From the IMG/VR virus record IMGVR_UViG_3300036791_000421, positions 1 through 20,794 of that record: a stretch of 20,794 nucleotides of DNA; one strand, 5' to 3'. A program made the position numbers and the translations under genes. The notes beneath the pieces were generated by a model that had not been told where the DNA came from, did not search any database, and saw nothing but the letters and a program-made list of their open reading frames with translations. The stretch's first letter is position 1, and the number at the start of each line of letters is the position of its first letter. Origin of the DNA: a virus. This document shows positions 20,752 to 20,794 of this stretch, piece by piece.

Positions 20752-20794
20752 GACCCACCCCGGTCCGGTTTTCGTGCACCCACATGCTGGACAT
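20752..20794. other. cos: Right-end non-coding region, candidate half of cos
   Basis: The last 66 bases after HNH are non-coding. GACCCACCCCGGTCC at 20752-20766 is an imperfect inverted copy of GGACGGGGCGGGTC at 18-31 at the other end (one base missing, one mismatch). If the ends join, the two copies face each other across about 45 bases, a layout that fits terminase binding sites around a cleavage site. The window does not show the overhang itself. Confidence 0.35.

Overview
The window reads as an essentially complete genome of a small temperate tailed phage (siphovirus type, HK97-fold capsid) of a high-GC actinobacterium. The actinobacterial assignment rests on very GC-rich third codon positions, frequent GTG starts, tight ATGA/GTGA gene overlaps and the family style of the proteins (HK97-type portal, protease and capsid; Gp37-like minor tail protein; M15-type endolysin; RecT with a PD-(D/E)XK nuclease; HNH next to terminase). 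I cannot name the host genus.

Layout. Positions 1-12622 form a rightward late region: small and large terminase, portal, prohead protease, major capsid protein, head-tail connector, tail terminator-like protein, major tail protein, a gp10-like protein, a tail assembly chaperone read through a -1 frameshift, tape measure, Gp37-like minor tail protein, a probable tip or receptor-binding protein, a small conserved protein, an M15-type endolysin, a holin and a short acidic protein. Positions 12623-12847 are non-coding and hold the phage attachment site, recognisable as the 3' end of a host tRNA gene, plus nested inverted repeats in front of the integrase. Positions 12848-14835 are the lysogeny switch: a tyrosine integrase, a convergent leftward HTH repressor, a divergent control region with an operator-like dyad, and a rightward Cro-like HTH gene. 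Positions 14832-20728 are a tightly coupled rightward early operon: an excisionase-like wHTH protein, several small unknown proteins, a RecE/Cas4-like nuclease, a RecT annealase, a Holliday-junction-resolvase-like nuclease, a replication-type wHTH protein, a Zn-ribbon protein and an HNH endonuclease.

attP is intact and internal, and HNH at the right end would join terminase at the left end. The sequence is therefore in virion or circular order, not integrated. Integration would cut at 12749-12771 and place the integrase at one prophage edge and the lysis genes at the other. Imperfect inverted copies of a G-rich motif flank the joined ends and may mark the cos region.

The most unusual region is 19381-19573. 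The replication-type wHTH gene ends in CCC TAG, a context suited to +1 frameshifting, and the +1 frame continues into the Glu-Thr repeat tail I associate with this family. The same stretch is packed with successive palindromes, a hexamer tandem repeat and a long imperfect stem, which makes it a candidate replication origin nested in the replication gene. Two micro-ORFs of 14-15 codons link early genes through ATGA overlaps on both sides. The tip and lysis genes (10656-12622) look different in composition from the rest and may be a recently exchanged module.
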